Source: JAGPUQ01 sp036961295
GTDB taxonomy: Bacteria > Pseudomonadota > Gammaproteobacteria > Pseudomonadales > Porticoccaceae
Direction: 5' to 3'
Assembly (NCBI GenBank): GCA_036961295.1
Contig: JBALVX010000002.1
Span: 248,001-312,000 of the forward strand
Length of the DNA stretch: 64,000 nt
Under the pieces are notes generated by a model. The model searched no databases, was not told the DNA's origin, and saw only the letters and a program-made list of their open reading frames with translations. Positions 55,207 through 63,505 of the stretch are shown piece after piece (within the stretch, counting starts at the first letter, position 1; each line of letters begins with the position of its first letter). Position numbers and translations under genes: made by a program.

Positions 55207-55415
55207 GTGGCAGGTCTCCTGGCTACCGGGTCATAGAGATCGTCCGCCTTCCCAACCGAGGTTCATCTCGGTCAGTGGCTTTATGGACGGCTCTCGCCGG
55301 ATACAGTTGCGAGGACAGCTTCTTTTAGCGGCAGTGTGCGAAGAGTTTTTGAAAAAATCGTTCTTCGCGCCGTTTGAATTCCCTCTGGGCCCCAAGGGCA
55401 CCACAACAGCGCGGG
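55207..55415 (-). ncRNA. Cobalamin riboswitch
   Basis: Read on the minus strand, the region has in order GTGGTGCCC, AGAGGGAA, the core CTCGCAACTGTA, AAGCCACTG, GGGAAGG, ATGACCCGG and the B12 box AGCCAGGAGACCTGCC (complement of 55209-55224). These are the conserved elements of the AdoCbl riboswitch. About 214 nt of leader separate it from the btuB start, enough for an expression platform; I see no clear intrinsic terminator, so control of translation or an unseen antiterminator is possible. Confidence 0.95.
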
Positions 55416-55465
55416 ATTCTAGCAGATATTTATCGAGGGCTCGCGAGCATCATCAAAAAAATGCT

Positions 55466-56833
55466 CTAATAAAGCGCTTCCAGTGCTTCGCTCAATTTGC
55501 GTACCGGTACAATTTCCATACCCTCGATGGCCTGGCGCGGCACATTGCCCGCCGGCACGATGGCGCGGGTAAAGCCGTGTTTAGCGGCCTCGCGCAAGCG
55601 CTCTTGTCCGCTGGGCACGGGCCGAATTTCTCCCGCCAGACCAATTTCCCCAAAAGTCACCAAATTCTGGGGCAGAGGCCGGTCGCGAAAACTCGACACC
55701 ACGGCCAGTAACACCGCAAGGTCGGCGCTGGGCTCCAGCACTTTGACCCCGCCCACCACATTCACGAACACATCTTGATCACCGACCATCAAGCCACCGT
55801 GGCGATGCAACACCGCCAATAACATGGCGAGCCGGTTGTGATCCAGACCTAAGGTCACACGGCGGGGATTACCGAGATTACTTTCATCCACCAGGGCTTG
55901 CAGCTCCACCAGCAGCGGTCGGGTACCCTCCCACACCACCATCACAACGCTGCCGGAGGCCACTTCTTCTCCGCGCTGTAAAAATATTGCCGAGGGGTTG
56001 AGGACTTCCCGCAAACCCTGATCGGTCATGGCAAACACGCCCATCTCGTTGATGGCGCCGAAGCGGTTTTTGTGACTGCGCAAAGTACGAAAACGACTGT
56101 CGTGGGAGGATTCCAGCATCAGCGAGCAATCAATCATATGCTCGAGGACTTTCGGCCCCGCTAGGGAGCCTTCTTTGGTGACGTGCCCCACCAGTAACAA
56201 GATGGTGCCGGACTCTTTGGCAAAGCGTATCAGTTGCGCGGCGCTCTCCCGCACCTGAGAAACACTACCCGGTGCGGAGCTAATATCATCGCAGTGCAGA
56301 ACCTGAATAGAATCCACCACCATGACCTTCGGCGCTCTGGCCTGGGCTGTCGCGCAAATGGTTTCCGTGGAAGTCTCGGCCATAATGTCGAGCTTATCCA
56401 CCGGCAAGCCCAGGCGTCGCGCCCGCATGGCAATCTGCCGGGGGGATTCTTCGCCGGTAACATAAAGTGCGTCGACACGATCCGCCAAACCACACAGGGT
56501 TTGCAGCAACAGGGTGCTCTTGCCCGCACCGGGTTCGCCGCCCACCAGCACGCAGGAACCCTCAACCAGGCCACCGCCCAACACCAAGTCCAGCTCGCCA
56601 AAACCAGTGGGTATCCGCGCCTGTTCTTGCAGGGCAATATCCGCGAGCTTGGCAACCTGACCATCCACCGCGCCGGCAAAACCCGCTCGCCCAGCAGCAC
56701 CGGGTCTGGTGACACCCAGGCGAACTTCACTCAAGGTATTCCAGGCACTACACTCGCTGCACTGACCTTGCCACTTACCGAAATCTGCGCCGCAATCATT
56801 GCACACGTAGGCACTGGCGCGTTTCTTTGCCAC
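55466..56833 (-). CDS. radA: DNA repair protein RadA
   Basis: RecA-like branch-migration ATPase of recombination repair, 455 residues. The N-terminal zinc finger is CNDCGADFGKWQGQCSEC, Walker A is GGEPGAGKST, the KNRFG motif follows as HKNRFGAIN, and the C-terminal third is the Lon-protease-like domain. Start MAKKRASAYVC gives the canonical N terminus. It ends 51 bp before the B12 riboswitch on the same strand; divergent from the DnaT-like gene. Confidence 0.97.
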   Translation of the reverse strand: MAKKRASAYVCNDCGADFGKWQGQCSECSAWNTLSEVRLGVTRPGAAGRAGFAGAVDGQVAKLADIALQEQARIPTGFGELDLVLGGGLVEGSCVLVGGEPGAGKSTLLLQTLCGLADRVDALYVTGEESPRQIAMRARRLGLPVDKLDIMAETSTETICATAQARAPKVMVVDSIQVLHCDDISSAPGSVSQVRESAAQLIRFAKESGTILLLVGHVTKEGSLAGPKVLEHMIDCSLMLESSHDSRFRTLRSHKNRFGAINEMGVFAMTDQGLREVLNPSAIFLQRGEEVASGSVVMVVWEGTRPLLVELQALVDESNLGNPRRVTLGLDHNRLAMLLAVLHRHGGLMVGDQDVFVNVVGGVKVLEPSADLAVLLAVVSSFRDRPLPQNLVTFGEIGLAGEIRPVPSGQERLREAAKHGFTRAIVPAGNVPRQAIEGMEIVPVRKLSEALEALY

Positions 56834-57014
56834 CTGGCTGACTCCCTCTTTTATAGTTAACGGATAGCTATCGATACAAACTAAGGCCGCATCCTAGCGC
56901 GCGCGGCAGCGGGGTACAAATATCCATTGCCCGACACCCAATTAACGACTCTTAGTCAGTATTTCCGGACCACGGATGGTGCTCGCCGTGCAGGTGATCT
57001 GTTACAGTATCGGC

Positions 57015-58172
57015 ATGTCACTCATCCCCGATAAACCCCTGGTCTTTTTCCCTCACGTCGCAGCCACGCTCGGACTTGATGAAGCCATCCTGCTGCAAAC
57101 CTTGAAAGAAGTCGCCGTACACCGGGACAACGAGGACAGCAATGGTTTTCTCTGGACTGAAGTCCCCGGCCAAACCCTACTTGAGCTGCTGCCGTTCTGG
57201 ACCGCCGCCGATATTCAACGCATTAGCGACAATTTGCGCGCCCAGGGTGTGCTGTTGATCGGCGCGACACTGTTTGACCAGGAACGCCCCTTTCGCTACG
57301 CCTTTAACGAAAGCGTCTCGCGTAGACCCACGGCTATTGCCCCTGCGCTTAACCCGGCCCTCAACTCAGCGATTGGTCAGAACGCCGCACATGCGCGCAG
57401 CGCACCCAGCCAACCCAGTCGCGGTATTAATTTAATTTCCCAGGGCTGGCAACCGGAGCCCGATGTTCTTGCTCAGTTGAGTCAGTATGGTATTCCACAA
57501 CAGTTCACCCTCGAACAAGTCCCCGAGTTTGTCACCTACTGGAGCGAGCGCGCCGAACCGCGCCACAGCTGGGGCTCTAAATTTATTAAACAGGTACTTA
57601 AACTGTGGCGCGAGCAGGAAGCCGAACAGGCCCGCCGCCATCAGGAAATCAAGATGGATGCCGACTGGCAACCGTCGCCGGAAGTCCTGGAGATTTTGCT
57701 GCGCGCCGACATCAATCGCAATTTTATTGAAGACTCAGTGCCCGAATTTATTTTATATTGGCGAGATCGCGGCACCCAGTCGAGCACCTGGAATACGCAA
57801 TTTATTCAGCATATCCGCCGCCAGTGGGCCAAATATCAATCGGCCTTGAACGGCACTGGTGACAATGAGTTCCGCCCCATGACCACCAACTGGCGACCCG
57901 ACGAAAATGTTTACGACATCCTCGCCATGGCGAGCATAGAACGCGACTTTGCCGAACAACTGGTGCCAGAATTTATTTTATACTGGCAAGAGAGCGGTCA
58001 ATCGCTTAACTCCTGGAACACCAAGTTTTTACAATATGTAAAACGCCAGTGGGCCTATCACAACAACACCTCGGTAACCCGACATGCAACACAGCAAACA
58101 CCCGGTCGAGCAGGCAGTACGCGACATCGCGACCTCGTCGAAGAACTCTCCGACCGCAGCTGGGCAGGCTAA
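57015..58172 (+). CDS. DnaT-like primosomal protein with three DnaT DNA-binding domains
   Basis: Protein of 385 residues from MSLIPDKPLVFFP (57015); the frame is open 13 codons further. The N-terminal domain (about 1-100) resembles a winged-helix primosomal module. Three repeats follow at about 144-198, 218-271 and 293-346, each with the DnaT pattern W-x-P, then VPEF-hydrophobic-YW, then W-(G/N)-(S/T)-(K/Q)-F and a closing W. E. coli DnaT has only one such domain. The C terminus overlaps the next gene by 89 bp. A role in helicase loading with the following lambda-P-like protein is inferred. Confidence 0.85.
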   Translation: MSLIPDKPLVFFPHVAATLGLDEAILLQTLKEVAVHRDNEDSNGFLWTEVPGQTLLELLPFWTAADIQRISDNLRAQGVLLIGATLFDQERPFRYAFNESVSRRPTAIAPALNPALNSAIGQNAAHARSAPSQPSRGINLISQGWQPEPDVLAQLSQYGIPQQFTLEQVPEFVTYWSERAEPRHSWGSKFIKQVLKLWREQEAEQARRHQEIKMDADWQPSPEVLEILLRADINRNFIEDSVPEFILYWRDRGTQSSTWNTQFIQHIRRQWAKYQSALNGTGDNEFRPMTTNWRPDENVYDILAMASIERDFAEQLVPEFILYWQESGQSLNSWNTKFLQYVKRQWAYHNNTSVTRHATQQTPGRAGSTRHRDLVEELSDRSWAG

Positions 58173-58788
58173 ATCAGCCCCACCCCATGCGAATCCCGGC
58201 TCCCATCCCGAGCTGCCCGGTTCCCATCCTGAACTAATAGACGCCATCAATCAGGTCTTCGCCCTGTTTCGCATTAATTATCACAACCAGTTTTACGCCG
58301 CATTTAACGACACCGTACTGCTCGATCAGGCCAAGCGCCTGTGGCTCGAAACGCTAGCCAACTTCGGCCCGGCCGCCATCATGGCCGCAGCGCGGGAGAT
58401 CATCGAGCAACACGACTACCTGCCCACCCTCAAAAAAATGCTCGACGCCTGCGATCACCAGCTTATTAACCTGGGGCTACCAATGGCAAAAGACGCCTAC
58501 ATTGAAGCCTGCAATACGCCCAGCCCCAAAAATGTTCAGGACTGGAGCCACCCTGCGGTGTATTTCGCCGGGCGCGAAGTCGGCTGGCATCGACTTGCCA
58601 ATCAAAGTGAAAAAGCATCCTGGCCCGAATTTCAAAGCTGTTATCGAAATATTTGTCAGCGTGTACTCAGTGGTGAAACTTTGGTTGTTGAGCGACCACC
58701 GGCTTTGGAAAGCCCCGCTCAAAAAGATTTAAACCAGCAAGAAAAACAAGAAGAAATGAAAGCGTTACGGCAAGAGCTTGGGTTTTAG
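58084..58788 (+). CDS. Lambda P-like replication protein (helicase loader family)
   Basis: Protein of 234 residues. After a Ser/Pro-rich N terminus that contains a 21-bp in-frame duplication (GSHPELP/GSHPELI), the middle ELIDAINQVFALFRINYHNQF, LLDQAKRLWLETL and YLPTLKKMLDACD is the replication protein P (phage lambda P) pattern. The rest is helical with a charged C terminus. Lambda P loads DnaB by binding it and DNA. The start inside the dnaT-like gene is the only ATG giving the full domain, so the genes overlap by 89 bp and are likely coupled. No other phage gene is visible nearby. Confidence 0.82.
   Translation: MQHSKHPVEQAVRDIATSSKNSPTAAGQAKSAPPHANPGSHPELPGSHPELIDAINQVFALFRINYHNQFYAAFNDTVLLDQAKRLWLETLANFGPAAIMAAAREIIEQHDYLPTLKKMLDACDHQLINLGLPMAKDAYIEACNTPSPKNVQDWSHPAVYFAGREVGWHRLANQSEKASWPEFQSCYRNICQRVLSGETLVVERPPALESPAQKDLNQQEKQEEMKALRQELGF
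58198..58239 (+). repeat. 21-bp in-frame tandem duplication in the lambda-P-like gene
   Basis: GGCTCCCATCCCGAGCTGCC and GGTTCCCATCCTGAACTAAT begin the two seven-codon units, differing at third positions, so it is an older duplication kept under coding constraint. Confidence 0.7.
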
Positions 58789-59141
58789 GACGACAGTTTA
58801 AAACTCAGGAAGCCAGAGGTAAGGATACACAACAAATCATCATCTCAGACACTAAAAAATCGAAAATGCGACGCTGGAAAAATCAAAATGGTTTAATAGA
58901 AAGTGAGGCCCCAAGAAAATAAATATACCAAGCAAGCGCCATAAAAATATGGGGTAATAATAAATAGAACAAGGTTTTCAAACAGGAACAAGTTTATTTA
59001 TCTCAAACTTATCCAATGAAACAGCACACAAAAACTGACAACCAAGCCGCTTCCACACCACATTATCTTCGACTGGGTTTTCACCTCTCTGTTTTCTAAT
59101 TATAATTTATTCCTTGAGCGGCTTCACTAAACTATAAAAAC
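58789..59141. other. Intergenic region without recognisable gene
   Basis: AT-rich spacer between the lambda-P-like gene and the terminator of the convergent exported-protein gene. I see no open frame with a start signal, no tRNA and no clear repeat. Confidence 0.6.
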
Positions 59142-59176
59142 AAAAAACCCGTACCTGCTTACGCAAATACGGGTTG
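59142..59176 (-). terminator. Rho-independent terminator of the SDD-repeat protein gene
   Basis: On the minus strand AACCCGTA pairs with TACGGGTT around a 13-nt loop and is followed by TTTTTTG. It lies 27 bp after the stop codon. Confidence 0.85.
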
Positions 59177-59203
59177 ATCGGTGAAGCGTTTAAACTATAG
59201 CGA

Positions 59204-59755
59204 TTATTCTTCGCCCCAGAACTTCCACCATTTTCTGCTATTTTGTTCACGCATTTCCTGACCTTTTTCAGAGCCTTTACCTAATTCCTTCTGTTCTTGA
59301 TCCATTTTCATTTCGCGCTGCTTTTCCAGACCGCCGCGCTCTTCTGTCATGGAATCACGCTTACCTTTTTTCTCCTTTTTGTCAGAGGATCGGTCATCGC
59401 TGCTGTCATCTGATTTGTCGTCGCTGTTATCATCTGACTTATCATCACTGCCATCATCGCTACGATCATCTGACTTATCATCGCTGCCATCATCACTACT
59501 ATCGTCGCCACGGCCATAGCCTGACTTGTCAGAGAAGCGATCAACTTTCTCTTCTTTTAGATACTGCCCGGCCTTTTCCTTAGCTTTATCCTTACCAGCA
59601 TTCTCGGGCTTGGCTGCCAATGCAGCACCGCTGGCCAGGGCCAGGGAGGAAACGGCAATCAGTGCTATCTTCATGACTTTACCAGGCTGAGCCTTGCTCG
59701 ACTCGATGCTTTTTATCATAGCGTCGTTTGTCATAGTGTTATCGGTATCAATCAT
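59204..59755 (-). CDS. Exported Ser-Asp-rich repeat protein with WWKFWG C terminus
   Basis: Protein of 183 residues; start at 59755 because GGAG stands 9 nt upstream (an ATG 12 codons earlier is open). A polar n-region of about 27 residues precedes a signal peptide (MKIALIAVSSLALASGAALA). Then a Lys/Glu segment, a stretch of about 42 residues made almost only of Asp and Ser in four-residue units (SDDG, SDDK, SDDR, SDDN; 59381-59506), and a charged C-terminal region of about 40 residues ending KELGKGSEKGQEM-REQNSRKWWKFWGE. That tail is nearly identical to the paralog at 59956-60564. The Asp-rich stretch could bind calcium or other cations. No named family recognised. Confidence 0.85.
   Translation of the reverse strand: MIDTDNTMTNDAMIKSIESSKAQPGKVMKIALIAVSSLALASGAALAAKPENAGKDKAKEKAGQYLKEEKVDRFSDKSGYGRGDDSSDDGSDDKSDDRSDDGSDDKSDDNSDDKSDDSSDDRSSDKKEKKGKRDSMTEERGGLEKQREMKMDQEQKELGKGSEKGQEMREQNSRKWWKFWGEE
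59381..59506 (-). repeat. Asp-Ser repeat (12-bp units) in the exported protein gene
   Basis: Coding repeat of GAT-GAC-(X)-TCT/AGC type, period 12 bp, with a higher-order pattern G-K-R-G-K-N-K-S-R in the variable position. Confidence 0.8.
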
Positions 59756-59955
59756 TATGTGTTTCTCCAAAAAAGGTTTATTCGCATACACGGGTCAACT
59801 TGATCGTAAAGCAAGCATCCCATACAAGGAAGTATAGACCCTCGCTTAATGTTGGTGTTCAAATTCGATCCGAAAATCGTGGTCTAACGCTCAGAAATAA
59901 CCATAATCCACCAATTACATGCAAGGGACGCGGACTTATAGCGATTACTGGTCGC

Positions 59956-60564
59956 TTAATTGCTACCTTCAGCAGGCGTTTCAGGCTCACCCCAAAACTT
60001 CCACCATTTTTTGCTGTTTTGTTCGCGCATTTCCTGACCTTGCTCTGAACCTTTACCAAGCTCTTTGCGCTCCTGGTTAATTTTATTTTCACGCTGTTTT
60101 CCCAGGCCCGTTGCTTCCATTTCACTGCGTCGTTCTACCATACGCTCTCGACGTTTTTCCTTGCGCTCTAATCGCTCCTCTTCGTTCATTCCTCCACGCC
60201 GCTCTTCCATGCCTTCTCGACGTTTTTCCTTACGTTCTAGACGCTCCTCTTCGCTCATTTTTCCACGCCGTTCTTCCATGTCTTCTCGACGTTTTTCCCT
60301 ACGTTCTAGACGCTCCTCTTCGCTCATTTCTCCGCGCCGTTCCTCCATCCGTTCTCGACGCTCCTCCATACGCTTGCGCATCTCCTCCGGATCTCGTCGT
60401 TTAAGGCTTTCTTCTGTGGACGAATCCGTGGCCGCTTCTTCAGACGTTGCCGCCTGAACCTGACCACCGTATAGCGCGATAAGGGCTGTGGCGGTCGCTG
60501 CAGCCATAAGTGTTTTTTTCATTGCATTTTGAATCGACTTTTTTTCACTTAGAATTTTAGTCAT
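59956..60564 (-). CDS. Exported Glu-Arg repeat protein with WWKFWG C terminus
   Basis: Protein of 202 residues from the ATG at 60564 (a GTG 5 codons earlier is open). A short n-region of about 14 residues leads into a signal peptide (MKKTLMAAATATALIALYGG, cleavage near VQA). The mature part has an acidic start and three 23-residue repeats of the type MEERRGxMSEEERLERxEKRRE (60142-60348), likely a continuous charged helix. It ends with ERKELGKGSEQGQEM-REQNSKKWWKFWGE plus a short extension. The C-terminal 40 codons are also similar in DNA to the gene at 59204-59755, so the two arose by tandem duplication. Function unknown. Confidence 0.85.
   Translation of the reverse strand: MTKILSEKKSIQNAMKKTLMAAATATALIALYGGQVQAATSEEAATDSSTEESLKRRDPEEMRKRMEERRERMEERRGEMSEEERLERREKRREDMEERRGKMSEEERLERKEKRREGMEERRGGMNEEERLERKEKRRERMVERRSEMEATGLGKQRENKINQERKELGKGSEQGQEMREQNSKKWWKFWGEPETPAEGSN
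60142..60348 (-). repeat. Three 69-bp tandem repeats in the Glu-Arg protein gene
   Basis: Units on the minus strand run 60348-60280, 60279-60211 and 60210-60142, each encoding 23 residues; a fourth partial unit starts with MVERR. The units are close to identical in DNA, so expansion is recent or homogenised. Confidence 0.9.
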
Positions 60565-60744
60565 GTCGCTATCTCTCACGTGTTGTCGCTTTAGTGTTTT
60601 ATCATTTTAATGTTGTTGTGCCAGTTAGCTCATCGCCGGCAAGTCGCGCTAAACTCGGACTATCATCGCCATTGAGAGTTCACTCACTCTTCGCCTCGAC
60701 AGCCAGTATAAGACGATTACATGTTCAATTATCGATACTACCGA

Positions 60745-61926
60745 TCACGCGACCTCAAATAAACCCGCCGCACCCATACCGCCACCCACACACATGGTAA
60801 TTACTACGTATTTCTCGCCGCGACGCTTACCTTCGCGCAAGGCGTGGCCGATCATACGGGTGCCGCTCATACCGTAGGGGTGGCCAATGGCAATCGCGCC
60901 GCCGTTAATATTGAGTTTTTCGTTGGGGATGCCCAGTTGATCGCGGCAGTAGATAGCTTGCACAGCGAAGGCTTCGTTCAACTCCCAAACACCGATGTCG
61001 TCGACACTCAAACCGTGTTGCTTAAGTAACTTGGGAATGGCAAACACCGGGCCGATGCCCATTTCGTCGGGCTCACAACCGGCAACGGCGATACCCCGAT
61101 AAATACCCAGGGGTTCTACATTGCGCTGCTCAGCCAGCTTGCTGTCCATCAACACGCAGGCTGCAGCACCGTCGGACAATTGACTAGCGTTACCCGCCGC
61201 AATTGAACCGCCTTCAATCACCGGCTTGAGGGATTGCAGACCTTCGAGCGTGGTGCTGGGTCGGTTGCCTTCGTCCAGCTTGAGGGTTTTTTCTTGCAGG
61301 GCTTCTGTGCCGGTGGCTTTATCCACCAATTTCATGGTGGCGGTCACTTCGACGATTTCGTCATCGAATATACCCGCTTGTTGAGCAGCGGCGGTGCGCT
61401 GCTGGGATTGCAGACCGTATTCATCCTGAGCATCGCGACCTATCTTGTAGCGGTTGGCGACGGTTTCTGCTGTTAGCAACATAGGCATATACACATCTTT
61501 GTGTAGGGCCATTAGCTTGGGATCTTTGGCGCGAAAACTATTTTGGTGTTCGTTTTGTACCAGACTAATGTGTTCGAGACCGCCGCCAATGGCGACATCC
61601 ATACCGTCAAACATAATTTGCTTGGCGGCCGTTGCCACCGACATTAAACCGGAGGAGCACTGGCGATCCATAGTCATACCGCTTGTCGTTACTGGACAAC
61701 CACCGGCAAGCGCGGCCAGACGACCGACGTTATAACCGCTGGTGCCCTGGCCCAGCGCACAACCCATAATCACATCTTCAACTTCGGCGGGATCAACACC
61801 GGCGCGCTGAATCGCAGCGCTAATGGCGATACCGGCCATAGTGGGCGCTTCGGTATCGTTAAACAAACCCCGATAAGCTTTGCCGATGGGGGTACGTGCC
61901 GATGAAACAATTACGGCTTCTCTCAT
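60745..61926 (-). CDS. Acetyl-CoA C-acyltransferase (thiolase)
   Basis: Thiolase of 393 residues that cleaves 3-ketoacyl-CoA with CoA. The nucleophilic Cys is in DRQCSSGLMSVATA, GGAIAIGHPYGMSGTRMIGH has the second active-site His, and CVGGGMGAAGLFEV the second Cys. It is the last gene of a minus-strand cluster with an SDR, a MaoC hydratase and an acyl-CoA dehydrogenase, which together make a complete beta-oxidation round. Substrate chain or ring type is not evident. Confidence 0.95.
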   Translation of the reverse strand: MREAVIVSSARTPIGKAYRGLFNDTEAPTMAGIAISAAIQRAGVDPAEVEDVIMGCALGQGTSGYNVGRLAALAGGCPVTTSGMTMDRQCSSGLMSVATAAKQIMFDGMDVAIGGGLEHISLVQNEHQNSFRAKDPKLMALHKDVYMPMLLTAETVANRYKIGRDAQDEYGLQSQQRTAAAQQAGIFDDEIVEVTATMKLVDKATGTEALQEKTLKLDEGNRPSTTLEGLQSLKPVIEGGSIAAGNASQLSDGAAACVLMDSKLAEQRNVEPLGIYRGIAVAGCEPDEMGIGPVFAIPKLLKQHGLSVDDIGVWELNEAFAVQAIYCRDQLGIPNEKLNINGGAIAIGHPYGMSGTRMIGHALREGKRRGEKYVVITMCVGGGMGAAGLFEVA

Positions 61927-62019
61927 GATCTTTCTCCGTTTATTTCCGGATTGGAAATAGGCTTAAGGTTAATAGTTGTCGTGGCTGCATTAAAATCAGA
62001 ATTAAAATCAAAACCAGTA

Positions 62020-62940
62020 TTAAGCATTCTTATCGATATCTGCCAGGGCAGCTTTGATAAATTTTGCGGTTTGATCCAAGGCTGAGTTCAGGCGCTCTTC
62101 GCCATTGACGTCATCCAGGTCAGTCCAGTTTTCCACCACGTCTTCGGGTGTTTGCTGACCTGGGGACAGGTAAATTCCTTTGGTCTCGTAGGTATGAAAA
62201 CTGGCGTAACCACCGGCACCCGCGCACAGCACAAATTTGTTCGGTGCATCTTCAGCACAGAGCGCCAGGACACCGGCACTGACGGGTTCCGGTTGTAACA
62301 CTGCAGCGGCGCGAGGGTCGGGAATGATGTCTTCGGTCATACGGGTCAGCGCAGCGGGAGCCAGCGAGTTAACTCGCACATTATATTTTTCGCCCTCTTG
62401 AGCAAGGGTATTCATTAAACCCACTACGGCCAGTTTCGCCGCGCTGTAGTTAGACTGCCCAAAGTTGCCGTACAAACCACTTGAAGACGCAGTCATCACG
62501 ATACGGCCATAGGCCTGTTCCTTCATGATTTCCCACACCGCTTTTGAGCAGTAGGCTGCACCCATTAAATGTACATCGACCACTGACTTGAAATCTTCCA
62601 TGGTCATTTTTGAAAACGACTTATCGCGCAAAATTCCCGCGTTGTTGACCAAAATATCCACACGACCCCAGGCGTCCATCGCCTGTTGAACCATGGCTTG
62701 CACCTGTTCAAAATCGGCAACGTTTGCGCCGTTGGCAATGGCCTCACCGCCACTTTTTGTAATTTCGGCAACCACTGCTTGCGCTGCTTCACTCGAACTA
62801 CCGGTGCCATCGCGAGCACCACCCAAATCATTCACGATTACTTTAGCTCCGCGCGCTGCGAATGCGAGTGCGTGGGATCGACCCAGGCCGTTGCCTGCGC
62901 CAGTCACGATGGCTACTTTCCCATCAAATCGAATTGTCAT
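62020..62940 (-). CDS. SDR-family 3-hydroxyacyl-CoA dehydrogenase (17-beta-HSD type 4-like)
   Basis: Oxidoreductase of 306 residues. FDGKVAIVTGAGNGLGRSHAL, NDLGGARDGTGSSSEAAQ, NNAGILRDKSF, TASSSGLYGNFGQSNYSAAKLA (Ser, Tyr and Lys) are the pattern of the dehydrogenase part of multifunctional enzyme type 2, which acts on (R)-3-hydroxyacyl-CoA. The C-terminal 60 residues extend beyond the usual SDR. Its partner hydratase is the next gene upstream (62995-63462), as expected for split MFE-2. Confidence 0.92.
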   Translation of the reverse strand: MTIRFDGKVAIVTGAGNGLGRSHALAFAARGAKVIVNDLGGARDGTGSSSEAAQAVVAEITKSGGEAIANGANVADFEQVQAMVQQAMDAWGRVDILVNNAGILRDKSFSKMTMEDFKSVVDVHLMGAAYCSKAVWEIMKEQAYGRIVMTASSSGLYGNFGQSNYSAAKLAVVGLMNTLAQEGEKYNVRVNSLAPAALTRMTEDIIPDPRAAAVLQPEPVSAGVLALCAEDAPNKFVLCAGAGGYASFHTYETKGIYLSPGQQTPEDVVENWTDLDDVNGEERLNSALDQTAKFIKAALADIDKNA

Positions 62941-62994
62941 TTTTTTCTCCAGTTTATTTTTCCCTTGCGGGGAACATAATAGTAATGCGTGGAA

Positions 62995-63462
62995 TTAACC
63001 TGCAAAAACCATGGTCAAGGTTTCGGCTATCAGGGCAGGCTTGGCTTCACCCTCAATTTCTACGGTGACTTCCAGTTTAAATAAATATTGGCCGGGCTTT
63101 TTCTCGGTGGCTTCCACCAGCTTGGCATTGGCGCGCACTTTTGACCCCGATGGCACCGGTTGTAAAAACCGCAATTTATCCATGCCGTAATTGAGGCCCA
63201 TGGTTTTATTCGGCACATCGACACCCACACCACCGTACTGCATAAAATAAGCCAGCAGGGACATGGTCAGATAGCCGTGGGCGATAGTACCGCCGAAGGG
63301 GGTATCTTTAGCGCGCTCGGGATCGACGTGAATAAACTGATGATCCTTAGTAACATCGGCAAAATCATTAATGCGCTGCTGGTCGATTTCAAACCAGTCG
63401 GAGGTGCCGCAATCTTTGCCTACGTTAGACTGTAGATCACTGGTATCAATTTTAAGCGTCAT
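62995..63462 (-). CDS. MaoC-like (R)-specific enoyl-CoA hydratase
   Basis: Hot-dog fold hydratase of 155 residues. The hydratase-2 motif is FADVTKDHQFIHVDPERA with the catalytic Asp/His, then FGGTIAHGYLTMSLLAYFM. It would hydrate trans-2-enoyl-CoA to (R)-3-hydroxyacyl-CoA for the SDR encoded 54 bp downstream. It follows the acyl-CoA dehydrogenase gene by 43 bp. Confidence 0.93.
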   Translation of the reverse strand: MTLKIDTSDLQSNVGKDCGTSDWFEIDQQRINDFADVTKDHQFIHVDPERAKDTPFGGTIAHGYLTMSLLAYFMQYGGVGVDVPNKTMGLNYGMDKLRFLQPVPSGSKVRANAKLVEATEKKPGQYLFKLEVTVEIEGEAKPALIAETLTMVFAG

Positions 63463-63505
63463 GGTTTTTCCTTTTAAGGTTTATATTGAATTGAAAGTGA
63501 TAAAA

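Noticed and set aside
58789..59203. Prophage or attachment site next to the lambda-P-like gene
   Set aside because: No integrase, tRNA, direct repeat or other phage gene is visible in the flanks; radA and the repeat-protein genes follow directly.
60142..60348. 69-bp repeats considered as a CRISPR-like array
   Set aside because: The units are contiguous without spacers and stay in frame within a coding sequence.
60065..60457. Antisense open frame of 130 codons over the Glu-Arg repeat gene
   Set aside because: Its Arg-Ser repeats are the complement of the Glu/Arg codon repeats, so it is open only because of sequence composition.
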